The notes below the pieces were generated by a model that saw only the letters and a list, made by a program, of their open reading frames with translations, searched no databases and was not told the origin of the DNA. DNA of 64,000 nucleotides, taken from contig NZ_CP019698.1 of assembly GCF_002005145.1 (NCBI RefSeq), forward strand, positions 1,302,001-1,366,000, written 5' to 3'. Below are positions 33,252 through 42,831 of this stretch, piece by piece. Both the position numbers and the translations under genes were made by a program. The first letter of the stretch is position 1, and the number at the start of each line of letters is the position of its first letter. The stretch comes from Desulforamulus ferrireducens. GTDB lineage: Bacteria; Bacillota; Desulfotomaculia; Desulfotomaculales; Desulfotomaculaceae.

Positions 33252-34151
33252 GTGAAAAGAATTAAGCTATTACTGGTTAGTTTATTAGTAATGGTGCTGC
33301 TGGCAGGTTGCGGCCAGACCAGTGAGGCACCCAAAACGGAGACGGCCAAGGAACAATCCATTAAGCTTGGTGGGTCCAGCACCTTGGCACCGGTGATTGC
33401 TAAATGCGCTGATGACTTTACTGAGAAATACAAAACCTGGAATAAAGTGGATGCACAATTACCTGAGGAACCCATCGTTATTTTTGTCTCCACCGGTGGC
33501 TCTGGCTTTGGTGTGAAAGCTGCTCTGGATGGCACTGTGGATATCGGCTTAGTTTCCAGGGAAATAAAGGATGAAGAAAAGGCCCAATTGACCAACGGCA
33601 AGATTATTAAAATTGGCTCTGATGCCCTGGCCGTTGCTGTTAATCCCCAAAACCCCATTGTGCAAGTAAAACCTGACCTAACTACCGAAGAAGTAAAGAA
33701 AATTTTTGCCGGGGAAATTAAGACCTGGCAAGAATTAGATGCTAATTTGCCTGCTCGTACCCCGGTGCTGGCCATCCGTGATCTTGGTGGCGGTGCCAGC
33801 CAGGTTTTTGACGAGTTAGTGATGAAAAAGACCCCCGTGGCCAAGGAAGCCATTCAACTACCCTCCATGGGTGCGTTGGCTGGTAAAGTGGCAGAGAATG
33901 CCGATGCCATCGGTTATGTATCCACAGGTCTAATCAAGCAAAACGAGGGCAAAATCCATGCCCTGAATATCGATGGGGTTGCTCCCACCAATGAAAATAT
34001 TGCCAGCGGCCAATATAAAATTGCCCGGCCCCTACTGCTGGTTACCAAAGAACAACCAGATCAAAAACAACAGTTATTCATTGATTACCTCTTATCTGAA
34101 GATGGGTTGAAAGTTGTTGAAGAAATGGGCTTTGTTCCCGTTGTTCAATAG
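33252..34151 (+). CDS. pstS: Phosphate ABC transporter substrate-binding lipoprotein
   Basis: A 299-aa exported lipoprotein (lipobox LLAGC, Cys near residue 20). It has the PstS phosphate-binding loops: LGGSSTLAPVIAK near 38, FVSTGGSGFGVKA near 80, DIGLVSREI near 99 and RDLGGGASQVFDEL near 179. GTG start with AGGAGGGT. It is followed by a terminator and a repeat-filled gap before pstC, so it may be expressed at a higher level than the rest of the system. Confidence 0.92.
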   Translation: MKRIKLLLVSLLVMVLLAGCGQTSEAPKTETAKEQSIKLGGSSTLAPVIAKCADDFTEKYKTWNKVDAQLPEEPIVIFVSTGGSGFGVKAALDGTVDIGLVSREIKDEEKAQLTNGKIIKIGSDALAVAVNPQNPIVQVKPDLTTEEVKKIFAGEIKTWQELDANLPARTPVLAIRDLGGGASQVFDELVMKKTPVAKEAIQLPSMGALAGKVAENADAIGYVSTGLIKQNEGKIHALNIDGVAPTNENIASGQYKIARPLLLVTKEQPDQKQQLFIDYLLSEDGLKVVEEMGFVPVVQ

Positions 34152-34165
34152 GAAAATGCAGGTGG

Positions 34166-34206
34166 GAGTGTCGCATAACTACGGTAATGCGACACTTCAT
34201 TTTTTG
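34166..34206 (+). terminator. Intrinsic terminator between pstS and pstC
   Basis: GAGTGTCGCAT-aactacggta-ATGCGACACTTC followed by a T-rich run; TGTCGC family with the ACTACGGT loop. Confidence 0.8.
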
Positions 34207-34560
34207 GGCCGACGGCTAAATATTGGCCGTTAGCTTTTGGCCATCGGCTATCGGCCATCGGCCGTCGGCTTGGTTGGATTAAACCCGATACTCGTACACA
34301 TTCCCTGTAGTGGGGATTTTATTTGAGCCCCCTCAGTGAGGGGGCTGGCGCGCAGCGACTGAGGGAGTTTACAGGGTTTTATCCTCGACTCTCTCCGGCG
34401 GCTGCGCTGCCACCTCCCCAAAGGGAGGTCAAAAAAGGCCAATGGCCAAGAGCCAAAGGCTAAAGGCCAGAAGCCAATGGCTTACGGCCTCTGGCCTAAG
34501 GCCCAAAAGCCGAAGGCCGACGGCTGATGGCCGATGGCCAATACGCATCATCCCCTAATT
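34207..34560. repeat. Composite intergenic repeat (palindromic unit, copy 2, flanked by GGCC-heptamer arrays)
   Basis: 34207-34277 and 34430-34545 are dense degenerate repeats of the GGCCATCGGC / GGCCGTCGGCT / AAGGCC type. Between them, 34278-34434 is an inverted copy of the unit at 47652-47800: it starts GGATTAAACC, contains TTCCCTGTAG, GAGCCCCCTCAGTGAGGGGG, GCGCGCAGCGACTGAGGGAG, and ends CCAAAGGGAGGTC. No gene. Confidence 0.75.
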
Positions 34561-34599
34561 GCGCAACAGCCCCCTAGATTAATATAGGTGTGTGAAAAT

Positions 34600-35463
34600 A
34601 TGCGGGAGAAAACAGGTATTCTTTGCCTGCTGGTAGCTGGGTGTTCCACTGTGCTGCTGCTGGCAGTGATTGTTTTTATGGCCTTGGAAAGCTGGCCGGT
34701 CTGGTCAGTAGTAAGTCCGCGGGACTTTATCCTGGGAACCAACTGGAACCCTCTGGCCGAACCCATACAATTGGGAATAGGCACCATGCTAGTAAGCACC
34801 CTGTGGACAGCCCTGGGAGCATTAATGCTGGCGGTGCCCATAGGTCTTTGCTGTGCCATATTTTTAGCGGAATTTGCCCCCCCTTGGATGACGAACATCC
34901 TACGACCGGTTTTAAATCTCTTAACCGGTATCCCCTCGGTGGTCTATGGCTTTTTAGGGGCGACGGTATTGGTAAAGTTCTTTGAAGTTAATTTTGCCAT
35001 GGCCAGTGGGGAATCACTTTTTTGTGCCTCTTTGGTCCTGACCATCATGGTGCTGCCCTATATTATTAGCACTTCTGAGTCAGCCCTGCGGGCGGTGCCG
35101 GCGGCTTACCGGCAGGCGTCCCTGGCCCTGGGAGTTTCCAAGCCCTACCTTACCCTGCGGGTTCTTTTGCCCCTGGCTAAGAAGGGCATACTGGGTGCCG
35201 TCATTCTGGGCTTTGGCCGGGCCGCAGGGGAGACCATGGCTGTTTTAATGCTGGCCGGCAATACCATGGTGTTGCCCACTTCTTGGTTTAGTAAAGGGGA
35301 ACCGCTACCAGCCCTCATTGCCCTGGAATTGGGTACCTCAGTGGTGGGCAGCTACCATTATCAGGGACTTTATGCAGCGGGATTGGTGTTACTGCTATTT
35401 GTACTTTTGATTAATCTTTTGTTAGCCCTGTTTCGACGGGAACGCAGAAGTGGGGTGAATTAA
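34600..35463 (+). CDS. pstC: Phosphate ABC transporter permease PstC
   Basis: A 287-aa permease with six predicted membrane segments. Typical phrases are VPIGLCCAIFLAEFAPPW, LLTGIPSVVYGFLGATVLV and the EAA loop AYRQASLALGVSKPYLTLRVLLP. The frame opens at GTG 34588, but AGGTG at proper distance supports ATG 34600. The first of a tight pstC-pstA-pstB-HAD operon. Confidence 0.92.
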   Translation: MREKTGILCLLVAGCSTVLLLAVIVFMALESWPVWSVVSPRDFILGTNWNPLAEPIQLGIGTMLVSTLWTALGALMLAVPIGLCCAIFLAEFAPPWMTNILRPVLNLLTGIPSVVYGFLGATVLVKFFEVNFAMASGESLFCASLVLTIMVLPYIISTSESALRAVPAAYRQASLALGVSKPYLTLRVLLPLAKKGILGAVILGFGRAAGETMAVLMLAGNTMVLPTSWFSKGEPLPALIALELGTSVVGSYHYQGLYAAGLVLLLFVLLINLLLALFRRERRSGVN

Positions 35464-35464
35464 C

Positions 35465-36304
35465 ATGCTATTAAGGAGGATGATCGATCGCCTTTGGCAA
35501 ACTATTTTTTGGTTGTCTGGCTTATTGCTGCTGTTGCTGCTTGTAAGCATCCTAAGTTATCTAATTTACCGAGGACATGCTGCCATTAGTCTGGAATTTT
35601 TACTGTCTTCCCCGAAGGGGTTACCCCTGGGGGCAGAGGGAGGTATTCTGCCGGCTATTAAGGGGACCCTTTGTTTGGTTGTGCTGGCGGTAGCGGTAGC
35701 CAGTGTGCCGGGCTTGGCCACTGCTGTTTATCTAGTGGAATACGGCGAGAAAAATAGCCTTAGTCAGATTATTAATACCACGGTTCAATGTATGGCCGGG
35801 TTGCCTTCCATTGTTACGGGACTTTTTTGTTATGCCCTATTTGTGGTGCGACTTGGTTTTGGCATATCTCTCTTGGCAGGAGGGCTGGCCCTGGGAATGA
35901 TGGTTTTTCCGGTAATTGTGGTTACCGCCAGAGATGCCCTGCTGGCGGTTAATAACCATTACCGTCTGGTGGGTATAGCCCTGGGTGTTTCCCGCCGGTA
36001 CCTGTTGGTCAGGGTGTTGCTACCCCAGGCCTTACCGGGGATTTTAGGAGGAATGTTATTAGCCATGGGCTATGCGGCCGGGGCCACAGCACCCATTATG
36101 GTTACCGCTGCAGCCATAGCCACACCCACTGCAGGTAATCTCTTTGAGCCGGTGATGGCACTACCCTACCATCTCTATATTTTATTCAGCCAGCAGGTTT
36201 CCTTGGACAAGGCTTACGGTACTGCTCTGGTTCTGGTTTCCCTGCTGCTGGTTTTAAATGTTATTGCCCTGTGGTTGAGGCAGCGGAAAGGAAGAGGTGT
36301 GTAA
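35465..36304 (+). CDS. pstA: Phosphate ABC transporter permease PstA
   Basis: A 279-aa partner of PstC, six membrane segments, with GLPSIVTGLFCYALFV, MMVFPVIVVTARDALLAV and the coupling loop ALGVSRRYLLVRVLLPQALP. It starts one base after the pstC stop, and its TAA overlaps the pstB ATG. Confidence 0.92.
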   Translation: MLLRRMIDRLWQTIFWLSGLLLLLLLVSILSYLIYRGHAAISLEFLLSSPKGLPLGAEGGILPAIKGTLCLVVLAVAVASVPGLATAVYLVEYGEKNSLSQIINTTVQCMAGLPSIVTGLFCYALFVVRLGFGISLLAGGLALGMMVFPVIVVTARDALLAVNNHYRLVGIALGVSRRYLLVRVLLPQALPGILGGMLLAMGYAAGATAPIMVTAAAIATPTAGNLFEPVMALPYHLYILFSQQVSLDKAYGTALVLVSLLLVLNVIALWLRQRKGRGV

Positions 36305-37050
36305 TGACCTTACAAGTAGAGAATTTACAGGTTAAGTTTGGCAGTAACGAGATCTTAAAAGATATCAATCTTTCCTTTAGCGCCCAAAAACTGCACGCCA
36401 TTATCGGACCATCGGGTTGTGGTAAAACAACCCTTTTAAAAAGCCTAAATCGCACCTTGGAGATGGAAAAGGGTTACATCATTAGGGGCAAGGTTAAGCT
36501 CTGCGGAGAGAATATTTATGAACAAAGGGATGCTGCCATGATCAGACGAAAAATAGGTCTGGTTTTTCAAACACCGGTGGCCCTTCCTTTGAGTATCAAA
36601 GAAAATGTTCTGTTTGCTGTTCGCTATCTTGGTGAACGTAATAAAATAAAGCTCCAGGAAATTTGTGAAAGTTGTTTGCAACAGGCTGGTTTGTGGGAAG
36701 AAGTAAAGGATAAACTTAATCGTCCGGCCAATGAATTATCCGGTGGTCAGATTCAACGCCTCTCCATCGCCCGTGCGTTGGCGGTTTCCCCAGAGGTTTT
36801 GCTCCTGGATGAACCTTGCTCCAACTTAGACCCAGCGTCAACCCAGGTGATTGAAGGTCTACTGAGAAAGCTGGCCACACAACTTACGATTATATTAGTA
36901 ACCCATAATCTTTTTCAAGCTAAAAGGATTGCCGATGTTACTACTTTGTTAATGAATGGCCAAGTGATAGAAACAGGGGAAACCACAGCTTTCTTTAACA
37001 AACCAGAACAACCAGCAACCAGAGACTTTATCTCTGGCTTATCCTGGTAA
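36304..37050 (+). CDS. pstB: Phosphate ABC transporter ATP-binding protein PstB
   Basis: A 248-aa ATPase: Walker A GPSGCGKTTLLKSLNR, Q-loop GLVFQTPVALPLS, signature LSGGQIQRLSIARAL, Walker B LLLDEPCSNLDP, H-loop LVTHNLFQAKR. LNR after Walker A is characteristic of PstB. Start overlaps the pstA stop. No phoU lies nearby. Confidence 0.9.
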   Translation: MTLQVENLQVKFGSNEILKDINLSFSAQKLHAIIGPSGCGKTTLLKSLNRTLEMEKGYIIRGKVKLCGENIYEQRDAAMIRRKIGLVFQTPVALPLSIKENVLFAVRYLGERNKIKLQEICESCLQQAGLWEEVKDKLNRPANELSGGQIQRLSIARALAVSPEVLLLDEPCSNLDPASTQVIEGLLRKLATQLTIILVTHNLFQAKRIADVTTLLMNGQVIETGETTAFFNKPEQPATRDFISGLSW

Positions 37051-37063
37051 AAGGAGGATAGGC

Positions 37064-37534
37064 ATGATTACATTGGATGTACCGGGCAGAGGAGAAATGC
37101 ACCTGCATTCTCTAGTTCTAGATTATAACGGGACCATTGCCTTTGATGGTCACTTGGAAGAAGGGGTATTAGAGCAGTTAAATCTCTTGGCTAAAGACAT
37201 TAAGGTGTTTGTGATTACAGCAGATACCTTTGGTCAGGCTGCTGCTGAATGTCAAGGGTTAAAGGGAGAAATTGTTATTCTGAAAAAATACTTGGGGGCA
37301 CAGGAAAAGGAGGATTTTGTAGCTTCCCTGGGGGCTGCAGGGGTAGTGGCTGTGGGCAATGGCGTTAACGATTGTTTGATGTTAAAGAAAGCGGCCTTGG
37401 GTATTGCGGTAATTGGCGGCGAAGGGGCCTCGGTTCAGGCAATTAATGCGGCAGATATTGTGGTAAAGGATATTCATCAAGCCCTGGGCCTTTTACTTCA
37501 TACCAAAAGACTAAAAGCCACCCTGAGAGGATAA
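37064..37534 (+). CDS. HAD-superfamily hydrolase, soluble P-type ATPase-like
   Basis: A 156-aa HAD-fold protein. The nucleophile motif is DYNGTIAFDG (Asp near residue 20; the usual DxDGT has Asn instead of Asp, as in P-type ATPase DKTGT-like and COG4087 proteins). ITADTFGQA is motif II, and VGNGVNDCLMLKKAALGIAV is the GDGxNDxxxL motif. It closely resembles the P domain of cation ATPases without membrane parts. AAAGGAGG precedes ATG, 13 bp after pstB. A phosphatase role tied to phosphate uptake is plausible but inferred. Confidence 0.8.
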   Translation: MITLDVPGRGEMHLHSLVLDYNGTIAFDGHLEEGVLEQLNLLAKDIKVFVITADTFGQAAAECQGLKGEIVILKKYLGAQEKEDFVASLGAAGVVAVGNGVNDCLMLKKAALGIAVIGGEGASVQAINAADIVVKDIHQALGLLLHTKRLKATLRG

Positions 37535-37591
37535 TTTTTTTTAGCTGGTACATTGTTTCCTTAATTATTATTAAAACAATATTGAGTATGT

Positions 37592-37638
37592 GCCAAAGGG
37601 CCACAACCTCATGCTGGTTGTGGCCCTTTGGCGTTTTT
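37592..37638 (+). terminator. Intrinsic terminator of the pst operon
   Basis: Perfect 17-bp stem (GCCAAAGGGCCACAACC with GGTTGTGGCCCTTTGGC), loop TCATGCT, then GTTTTT. Confidence 0.93.
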
Positions 37639-37688
37639 CCACACATTAGCATAAATGCAAAATTCAGGCAGTAACAGCTTGCTAGCTC

Positions 37689-38942
37689 TTGAATATTGTG
37701 GATATGAATAAAGTAATTTTGTACCAAGATAATTTACGGTTAGTTCTAGGGAAGGGGGTCTTTGGCCTGAAAATTCTAATAGGCAGTCCGGTCCGGCAAA
37801 AGCCGCTTATATTAAAAGAGTTTTTACTTTCTCTGGAGGAATTAGATAAGGGCAATCTTCATGTGGATTATTTCTTTATTGATGATAATGTAATTGAAGA
37901 ATCCTCTGAGCTTTTAAATAGTTTTGCCCGGGAAAATTCGAAATCTTTGGTAACAATTATTCAAGATCTGAAAACTAATGATGAATATCTTTGCAATGAG
38001 GAAACCCATCATTGGAATGAAAAGCTGGTTTGGAAAGTTGCCGATTTTAAAAATATAATTATTGAGCATGCTCTGAAGAATAATTACGATTACCTTTTTT
38101 TAATTGATTCGGATATCGTATTACATCCTAAAACGTTGCAAAAATTACTGGAAGCTCAAAAGGATATCATCTCCAATATATTTTGGACTAGATTTGATGG
38201 CAATTTACAACTGGAACTTCCCCAGGTCTGGTTGCGTGATGCCTTTGATCAAATTCCTCGGGAAAGGGGAGAAGAATTAACTGAAGAAGAAAAGTCCCTG
38301 CGCTGGGGACAATTCCTACAGCAATTACGACAGCCGGGCATCTATGAAGTAGGGGGATTAGGGGCATGTACCTTAATCAGCCACAGGGCTTTAGCAAAGG
38401 GCGTTAATTTTAGTCCCATCAGTAACATTTCTTTTTGGGGAGAGGATAGACATTTTTGTATTCGAGCTGCTGTGTTAGGATTATCCCTTTATGTAGATAC
38501 TCATTATCCTGCTTATCACATCTATAGAGAATCTGATCTGGCTGGTTTAGCAGATTACAAGAATAAAAATAAAGAACCTGCCAATCTAGTGCAACTGGTG
38601 AAAAAAGCTGTAGAAGAACTGGGAAGTTTCCATTATCAGCAACCACAGTCAGCAAACTGGCAATCCTTTTGTACGGCCAGGCTGCAAGGACAGCTCTTAG
38701 CTATTGTAAAAAGGAAACAGCAAAAATTAGCGGAACAAAAGCAAATTATAAAAGTTACAGTCACAGATTGTGTTGAAGAAGAAGACAACAATCAAAAAAG
38801 GGTTAGCTTCACCATGATTAAAAATAGCCTGCGGGATGGTCTGAGAACCTTTGAACAACTGGAGAGTTTTGTTATTGTGCTCCCCGATGAAAAAAATAAT
38901 TGGCTGATTGATCAATTGGTGGTGGAGGACATATTGGAATAA
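37689..38942 (+). CDS. Glycosyltransferase (Anp1/GT2-like) with extra C-terminal domain
   Basis: Up to 417 aa. The GT-A domain begins KILIGSPVRQKPLILKEFL and includes YFFIDDN and the DXD motif YLFLIDSDIVLHP near residue 137. A GGLGACTLISHRAL and FWGEDRHFCIRA acceptor-side region follows near 224-252, typical of Anp1-type transferases. The last 110 residues are a separate unassigned domain. The start is uncertain: TTG 37689 has no clear signal, while GGAAGGGGG lies 8 bp before a CTG at 37767 that would give the family-like N-terminus M-KILIGSP. It probably starts the glycosylation island and is followed by a methyltransferase gene 24 bp later. Confidence 0.75.
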   Translation: MNIVDMNKVILYQDNLRLVLGKGVFGLKILIGSPVRQKPLILKEFLLSLEELDKGNLHVDYFFIDDNVIEESSELLNSFARENSKSLVTIIQDLKTNDEYLCNEETHHWNEKLVWKVADFKNIIIEHALKNNYDYLFLIDSDIVLHPKTLQKLLEAQKDIISNIFWTRFDGNLQLELPQVWLRDAFDQIPRERGEELTEEEKSLRWGQFLQQLRQPGIYEVGGLGACTLISHRALAKGVNFSPISNISFWGEDRHFCIRAAVLGLSLYVDTHYPAYHIYRESDLAGLADYKNKNKEPANLVQLVKKAVEELGSFHYQQPQSANWQSFCTARLQGQLLAIVKRKQQKLAEQKQIIKVTVTDCVEEEDNNQKRVSFTMIKNSLRDGLRTFEQLESFVIVLPDEKNNWLIDQLVVEDILE

Positions 38943-38966
38943 ACCAAAGCTGGAGGTAAAAATAAA

Positions 38967-39914
38967 ATGATTTCTCCCCAAAATTTTGTTCCAGAAGAAA
39001 TAACCTATCTGCTCTTTGGAATCAACCCGGAGGAATATTATAGAAAACGTTTTTTTGAAAAGACAAAATTAGACGTTAAAGCAGAGAACTTGGCGATCAG
39101 GAAAACCATCATCTACCAAAAAAGTCAATACTTAATAGATTTGATCAAACAGCTTGGCGGGGAACATCAACAACTTAAAGTTCTCGATGTTGGCTGTGGG
39201 TCGGGTTTCATTGGGGCAAGAGTAAAGCATTTCATTCCGAACACCCAGCTCTTTGGTATTGATATGAGTGGGGATTGTATTAACACAGCCAAGAGAAATG
39301 GTTATGACCATGTCATGGCGCATAATGTAATCAATAACCTGCCCTATGCTGCTGATTCTTTTGATTTAGTATTTACAATGGACTTTTTTGGTCATGTAGA
39401 GTTTCGTTATAAAGATAACATAATTTCTGAAATTCACCGTGTCACCAAAAAGGGTGGGCATGGCTTTCATGGTATAGAGGCAGGTTTTATCAATTATTTT
39501 ACTTGTAACCCTAAGGATCCCCATGATCCTGTGAGAAAATATGTTCATATAGAGGGTCATATTGGCGTGGAACCCCTGGAGGACATTGCCAGGAGGTTTA
39601 GCCAACATTTTAATATCCTGTCTGCCTTTCCCTGGCCCATACGTCCCTTTTTAAATATAGATAATATTTTAGCCGCAAATGTTTGGGGGGAAGAATTTAC
39701 CAAGGCCTTTTCTATGGTGGACAGTTCTAATTCCAGAATTGCGGCTGATCTGGTTTTAGGCCATTGTACCAAGTACTTTACCGATCTATTGATGAAAATA
39801 TATGGCACTGTTTTGACCAAGGATCATATGCACCAAAAGGAAGGTGGCAAAATCGTTGCCGAAGAATTACTGCAAGGAATGGGTTTTGCTATAATTACGA
39901 TGATAAAACCATAA
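38967..39914 (+). CDS. Class I SAM-dependent methyltransferase
   Basis: A 315-aa enzyme. Motif I VLDVGCGSGFIGARV near residue 72, the acidic loop LFGIDMSGDCI near 94, and motif IV SFDLVFTMDFFGHVEF near 131, then a unique 120-residue C-terminal part. TGGAGG precedes ATG 38967. It is paired with the preceding glycosyltransferase, so a glycan or sugar O-methylation role is likely; the acceptor is unknown. Confidence 0.8.
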   Translation: MISPQNFVPEEITYLLFGINPEEYYRKRFFEKTKLDVKAENLAIRKTIIYQKSQYLIDLIKQLGGEHQQLKVLDVGCGSGFIGARVKHFIPNTQLFGIDMSGDCINTAKRNGYDHVMAHNVINNLPYAADSFDLVFTMDFFGHVEFRYKDNIISEIHRVTKKGGHGFHGIEAGFINYFTCNPKDPHDPVRKYVHIEGHIGVEPLEDIARRFSQHFNILSAFPWPIRPFLNIDNILAANVWGEEFTKAFSMVDSSNSRIAADLVLGHCTKYFTDLLMKIYGTVLTKDHMHQKEGGKIVAEELLQGMGFAIITMIKP

Positions 39915-39957
39915 AAAGCAAATGTCGCATAACTTCGGTCATGCGACATTTGCTTTT
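39914..39957. terminator. Bidirectional terminator between convergent glycan genes
   Basis: A perfect 17-bp stem with A4 and T4 flanks and loop AACTTCGGTC; TGTCGC family. Confidence 0.92.
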
Positions 39958-39972
39958 TGCGCAACAGCCCTG

Positions 39973-42645
39973 CTAATTAGCAACTGATGGTAAGGCCAGC
40001 TCCATCAGACTGCTTTCCGGTGTTTGACAAAATTTATGCAGCCACGTTTCGGTAAGGATTAGCTGAACCGGTTTTACCTCCTCTGCTATTGCATCCTCCG
40101 CCATCACAAAATCCGGACTGGCAAGCTCCTCCTCTTGCCAATCAATCCATTGTATCCTACCAAAACTCAGGTCTGGCTTGGTTGGCAAATCCTTCACCTG
40201 TAGATAAACCAAGTGACCTCGAGATAATAATGTAGTAATCAGGTAACCGATTTTACTATTTTCATCAGGTATGTTTTTCAGATAGATTTTTACCAACGGG
40301 GGATTGGCTGCTATTCTTGGGGTATCACCTTGCTCCTTTGCCCTCTGCTGAATAAGCTTAGTCCATTCTGCCACCCAATGGGTTTTAGGAAAAGCCTCGG
40401 CAACCATGCGGGCATGTTTTTTTAAAGTTGACAGTGTTTCCTGATTATGCAATAGATACCTTATTGCTTGCAGCAATGCTGTGGCATTAGGCTCAATTCT
40501 TAAACCATTAAAGCGATCAATTACTAAATCAGTCAAGCCCCCAACTCTCGTGGCGATGACAGCGTTGCCGCAGGCCATTGCTTCTAAGCAAGATAAACTG
40601 GTACCTTCGGAATAAAGTGTAGGTATTAAAGAAATATCCGCACCCTTGTAGGCAGAGGGCATTTCTTCCGGTGGCAGGGAATACCATTTAACCCTACCCG
40701 GCCATTTTTTCTCCTTTTTAATAACATGTTTGGTGTCTTGCTCAAAGCCTTTTCCCACAAAGTGAAATTCAACCTGGGGAAATTGACCTAAAATATCATC
40801 TACTATCTCCAGTACCATATACAGTCCTCTGGCTTCATAAAGCCGACGAGGATAAAGTATGACAATTTTATCGCCAATTTGTTCAAAATTTTCCCGCGGA
40901 GAAAAGGTTTCTAAGTCAACATAATTTGAGATGACTTTAATTTTTTGCCCCAGTTCATAGTCTATGGTTTGGAACCAATTAGCAGTATTGGTATCAACAG
41001 ATATTAATTGTTCACAAATTTTTGCTCCCATAAGATAGCGACTATTGTGACTTGCAAACTGGTTGATGTATTGCATTTTATAAAAAGGATTATCCCAAGA
41101 AACACCGTGGCTAATACCTATGTTGGGAGTAGCTCCCAGTGGGTGGGCTTGATAAAAGGCAGAGTAAATATTTAAGAGAGACCTTTCCTGAACTTGTTCA
41201 TAAAATTGTCGATTAAACCTCTGACTGGCATCTGTTGAACTGGTGGTAAGAGAACCCCTGGCTAAGGATATCACATCGATATTACGAAAACGCCGAACCC
41301 AAGGGAAATTTCCATATTGGTAGATACTCATGACATAACCCAGCTGGGAGCAGACATCTGCTAAATCTAACAAATATCTTTCTGCTCCTCCAGAGTAGAA
41401 TTCCTTCCCCTCAAAATTAAAGAAGGTTTCTGTCATAACATTTATTTTTCCCCGCACATCAATATTGCTAAATAATGTCCAACCCTTGGGATTTGTTTTG
41501 ACTACGGAAGTAAAGGCATCAACAGGGGAAGTCCCTTGATTATTTATTTGATTTGATAGATTAATAGCGTCTGCCCTGGCCGCTACATACTTTTTCAATT
41601 GATTGCCTGAGTAGCTAACAAAATCAGCCTCTTTTAAGATAGCATTATGTTTTTCTAACATTTGACGATCATAACGTGAGGATAGCTCTAAGGGTTCTAC
41701 AACATCATACCAAAGGAATTTATGGGGCAGCAGGTCAGCCCAGGACATCTGCAAGACATCGGTACAAAGAACTGCTAGGGATTGACTCCTTAAGATAGGT
41801 AATAGGTATTCTGGTTTATTGAGCATAAAGAGGTTATTTGCTATTTCTTCTATTTTGAAATTATCCTTGGTTGACTTGCAGAAGAAACCCAAATATCCTC
41901 TTTCAGTTAATGCTTGGAGAAACTGTTTTGGCCTTTGGAGCGGTTTGGCATCTTCGTCCTCTGTGTAAACTACGATACCCTGATAATTTTTATTATTAAT
42001 CATGCCAAGTATCTCTAAGGATTCTGCTGTTAAAGGATTGCTCAGAAAAGAGCTATAGTACTTTTGCTTAGCCGCATACACTGCTTGAAATGTGTCATCT
42101 GATAAAGCAGGCGATGACTTTTCAACAACCAGACGAAGAAATGGCTGTCTGTCAGGAAAATCACTGTGCTGGCTAAAGAATGACACCAAGGAATTTTCAT
42201 ATTCATTTAAACTGCGGATCTCTAAATTCCAAGTGGATTTGTTCACCAATTTTTTAATGATTGGTGAAATGTCCCACTCTACTGTACTATTCATTTGATC
42301 TTCAATTAAAACACTGGCAACGAGACCTTCTTTGATGGGGGGGTGATTGTTCCAGGTTACTGTTCCTTGTTCCCAGTTCCCATCCACGGAAAAAACACCA
42401 TATTCTTTGGCATAATTGGGGTAAGCGTTGATATTGATAGTTAAGACAAGTGTTGCCAGCCAAATCTGACTGTTAGCAATATGTTCAGGTAGTTCGAATC
42501 TCAGAAAGGTTCTATATAGGCTGCCATGATGGGATAGTCCTACCCGTAAATCATCTACTTGATCAAAGCTTTGATTGGGCATTGCTTTGTCTATAAATGT
42601 ACTTTGTACTCCCGAGATCCAATGTACTTGGACCATCTCTGACAT
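39973..42645 (-). CDS. DNRLRE-like domain fused to family 4 glycosyltransferase
   Basis: An 890-aa protein. Residues 5-175 form a DNRLRE-like beta domain: paired strands, the motif WEQGTVTWNNHPP near 91-103, WDISPIIKKLV near 124, FFSQHSDFPDRQPFLRLVVE near 156-175. A 250-residue linker includes a receiver- or nucleotide-binding-like part. A GT-B glycosyltransferase follows: EFYSGGAERYLLDLADV near 420, VILYPRRLYEARGLYMVLEI near 617, and the C-terminal donor site EGTSLSCLEAMACGNAVIAT near 713-732. GGGGGT before ATG 42645 decides the start. Carrying the same module as the collagen-like protein two genes away suggests co-localisation with its acceptor. Confidence 0.82.
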   Translation of the reverse strand: MSEMVQVHWISGVQSTFIDKAMPNQSFDQVDDLRVGLSHHGSLYRTFLRFELPEHIANSQIWLATLVLTININAYPNYAKEYGVFSVDGNWEQGTVTWNNHPPIKEGLVASVLIEDQMNSTVEWDISPIIKKLVNKSTWNLEIRSLNEYENSLVSFFSQHSDFPDRQPFLRLVVEKSSPALSDDTFQAVYAAKQKYYSSFLSNPLTAESLEILGMINNKNYQGIVVYTEDEDAKPLQRPKQFLQALTERGYLGFFCKSTKDNFKIEEIANNLFMLNKPEYLLPILRSQSLAVLCTDVLQMSWADLLPHKFLWYDVVEPLELSSRYDRQMLEKHNAILKEADFVSYSGNQLKKYVAARADAINLSNQINNQGTSPVDAFTSVVKTNPKGWTLFSNIDVRGKINVMTETFFNFEGKEFYSGGAERYLLDLADVCSQLGYVMSIYQYGNFPWVRRFRNIDVISLARGSLTTSSTDASQRFNRQFYEQVQERSLLNIYSAFYQAHPLGATPNIGISHGVSWDNPFYKMQYINQFASHNSRYLMGAKICEQLISVDTNTANWFQTIDYELGQKIKVISNYVDLETFSPRENFEQIGDKIVILYPRRLYEARGLYMVLEIVDDILGQFPQVEFHFVGKGFEQDTKHVIKKEKKWPGRVKWYSLPPEEMPSAYKGADISLIPTLYSEGTSLSCLEAMACGNAVIATRVGGLTDLVIDRFNGLRIEPNATALLQAIRYLLHNQETLSTLKKHARMVAEAFPKTHWVAEWTKLIQQRAKEQGDTPRIAANPPLVKIYLKNIPDENSKIGYLITTLLSRGHLVYLQVKDLPTKPDLSFGRIQWIDWQEEELASPDFVMAEDAIAEEVKPVQLILTETWLHKFCQTPESSLMELALPSVAN

Positions 42646-42831
42646 TACTTTACCCCCTATCATTTGAGGCAGGTTAGATTATTTAGTAGTTTTTTCATAA
42701 AAATATTCCGGGTCTTTGGTATACATACGATGAAAAAATTGCCATTTGACCGAACATATCTCCAACTAAGAAAGTAATTATTTTTAAACACATATATTAG
42801 ATTATATGGGCTGTAAAGAGGTGAATTCAGG

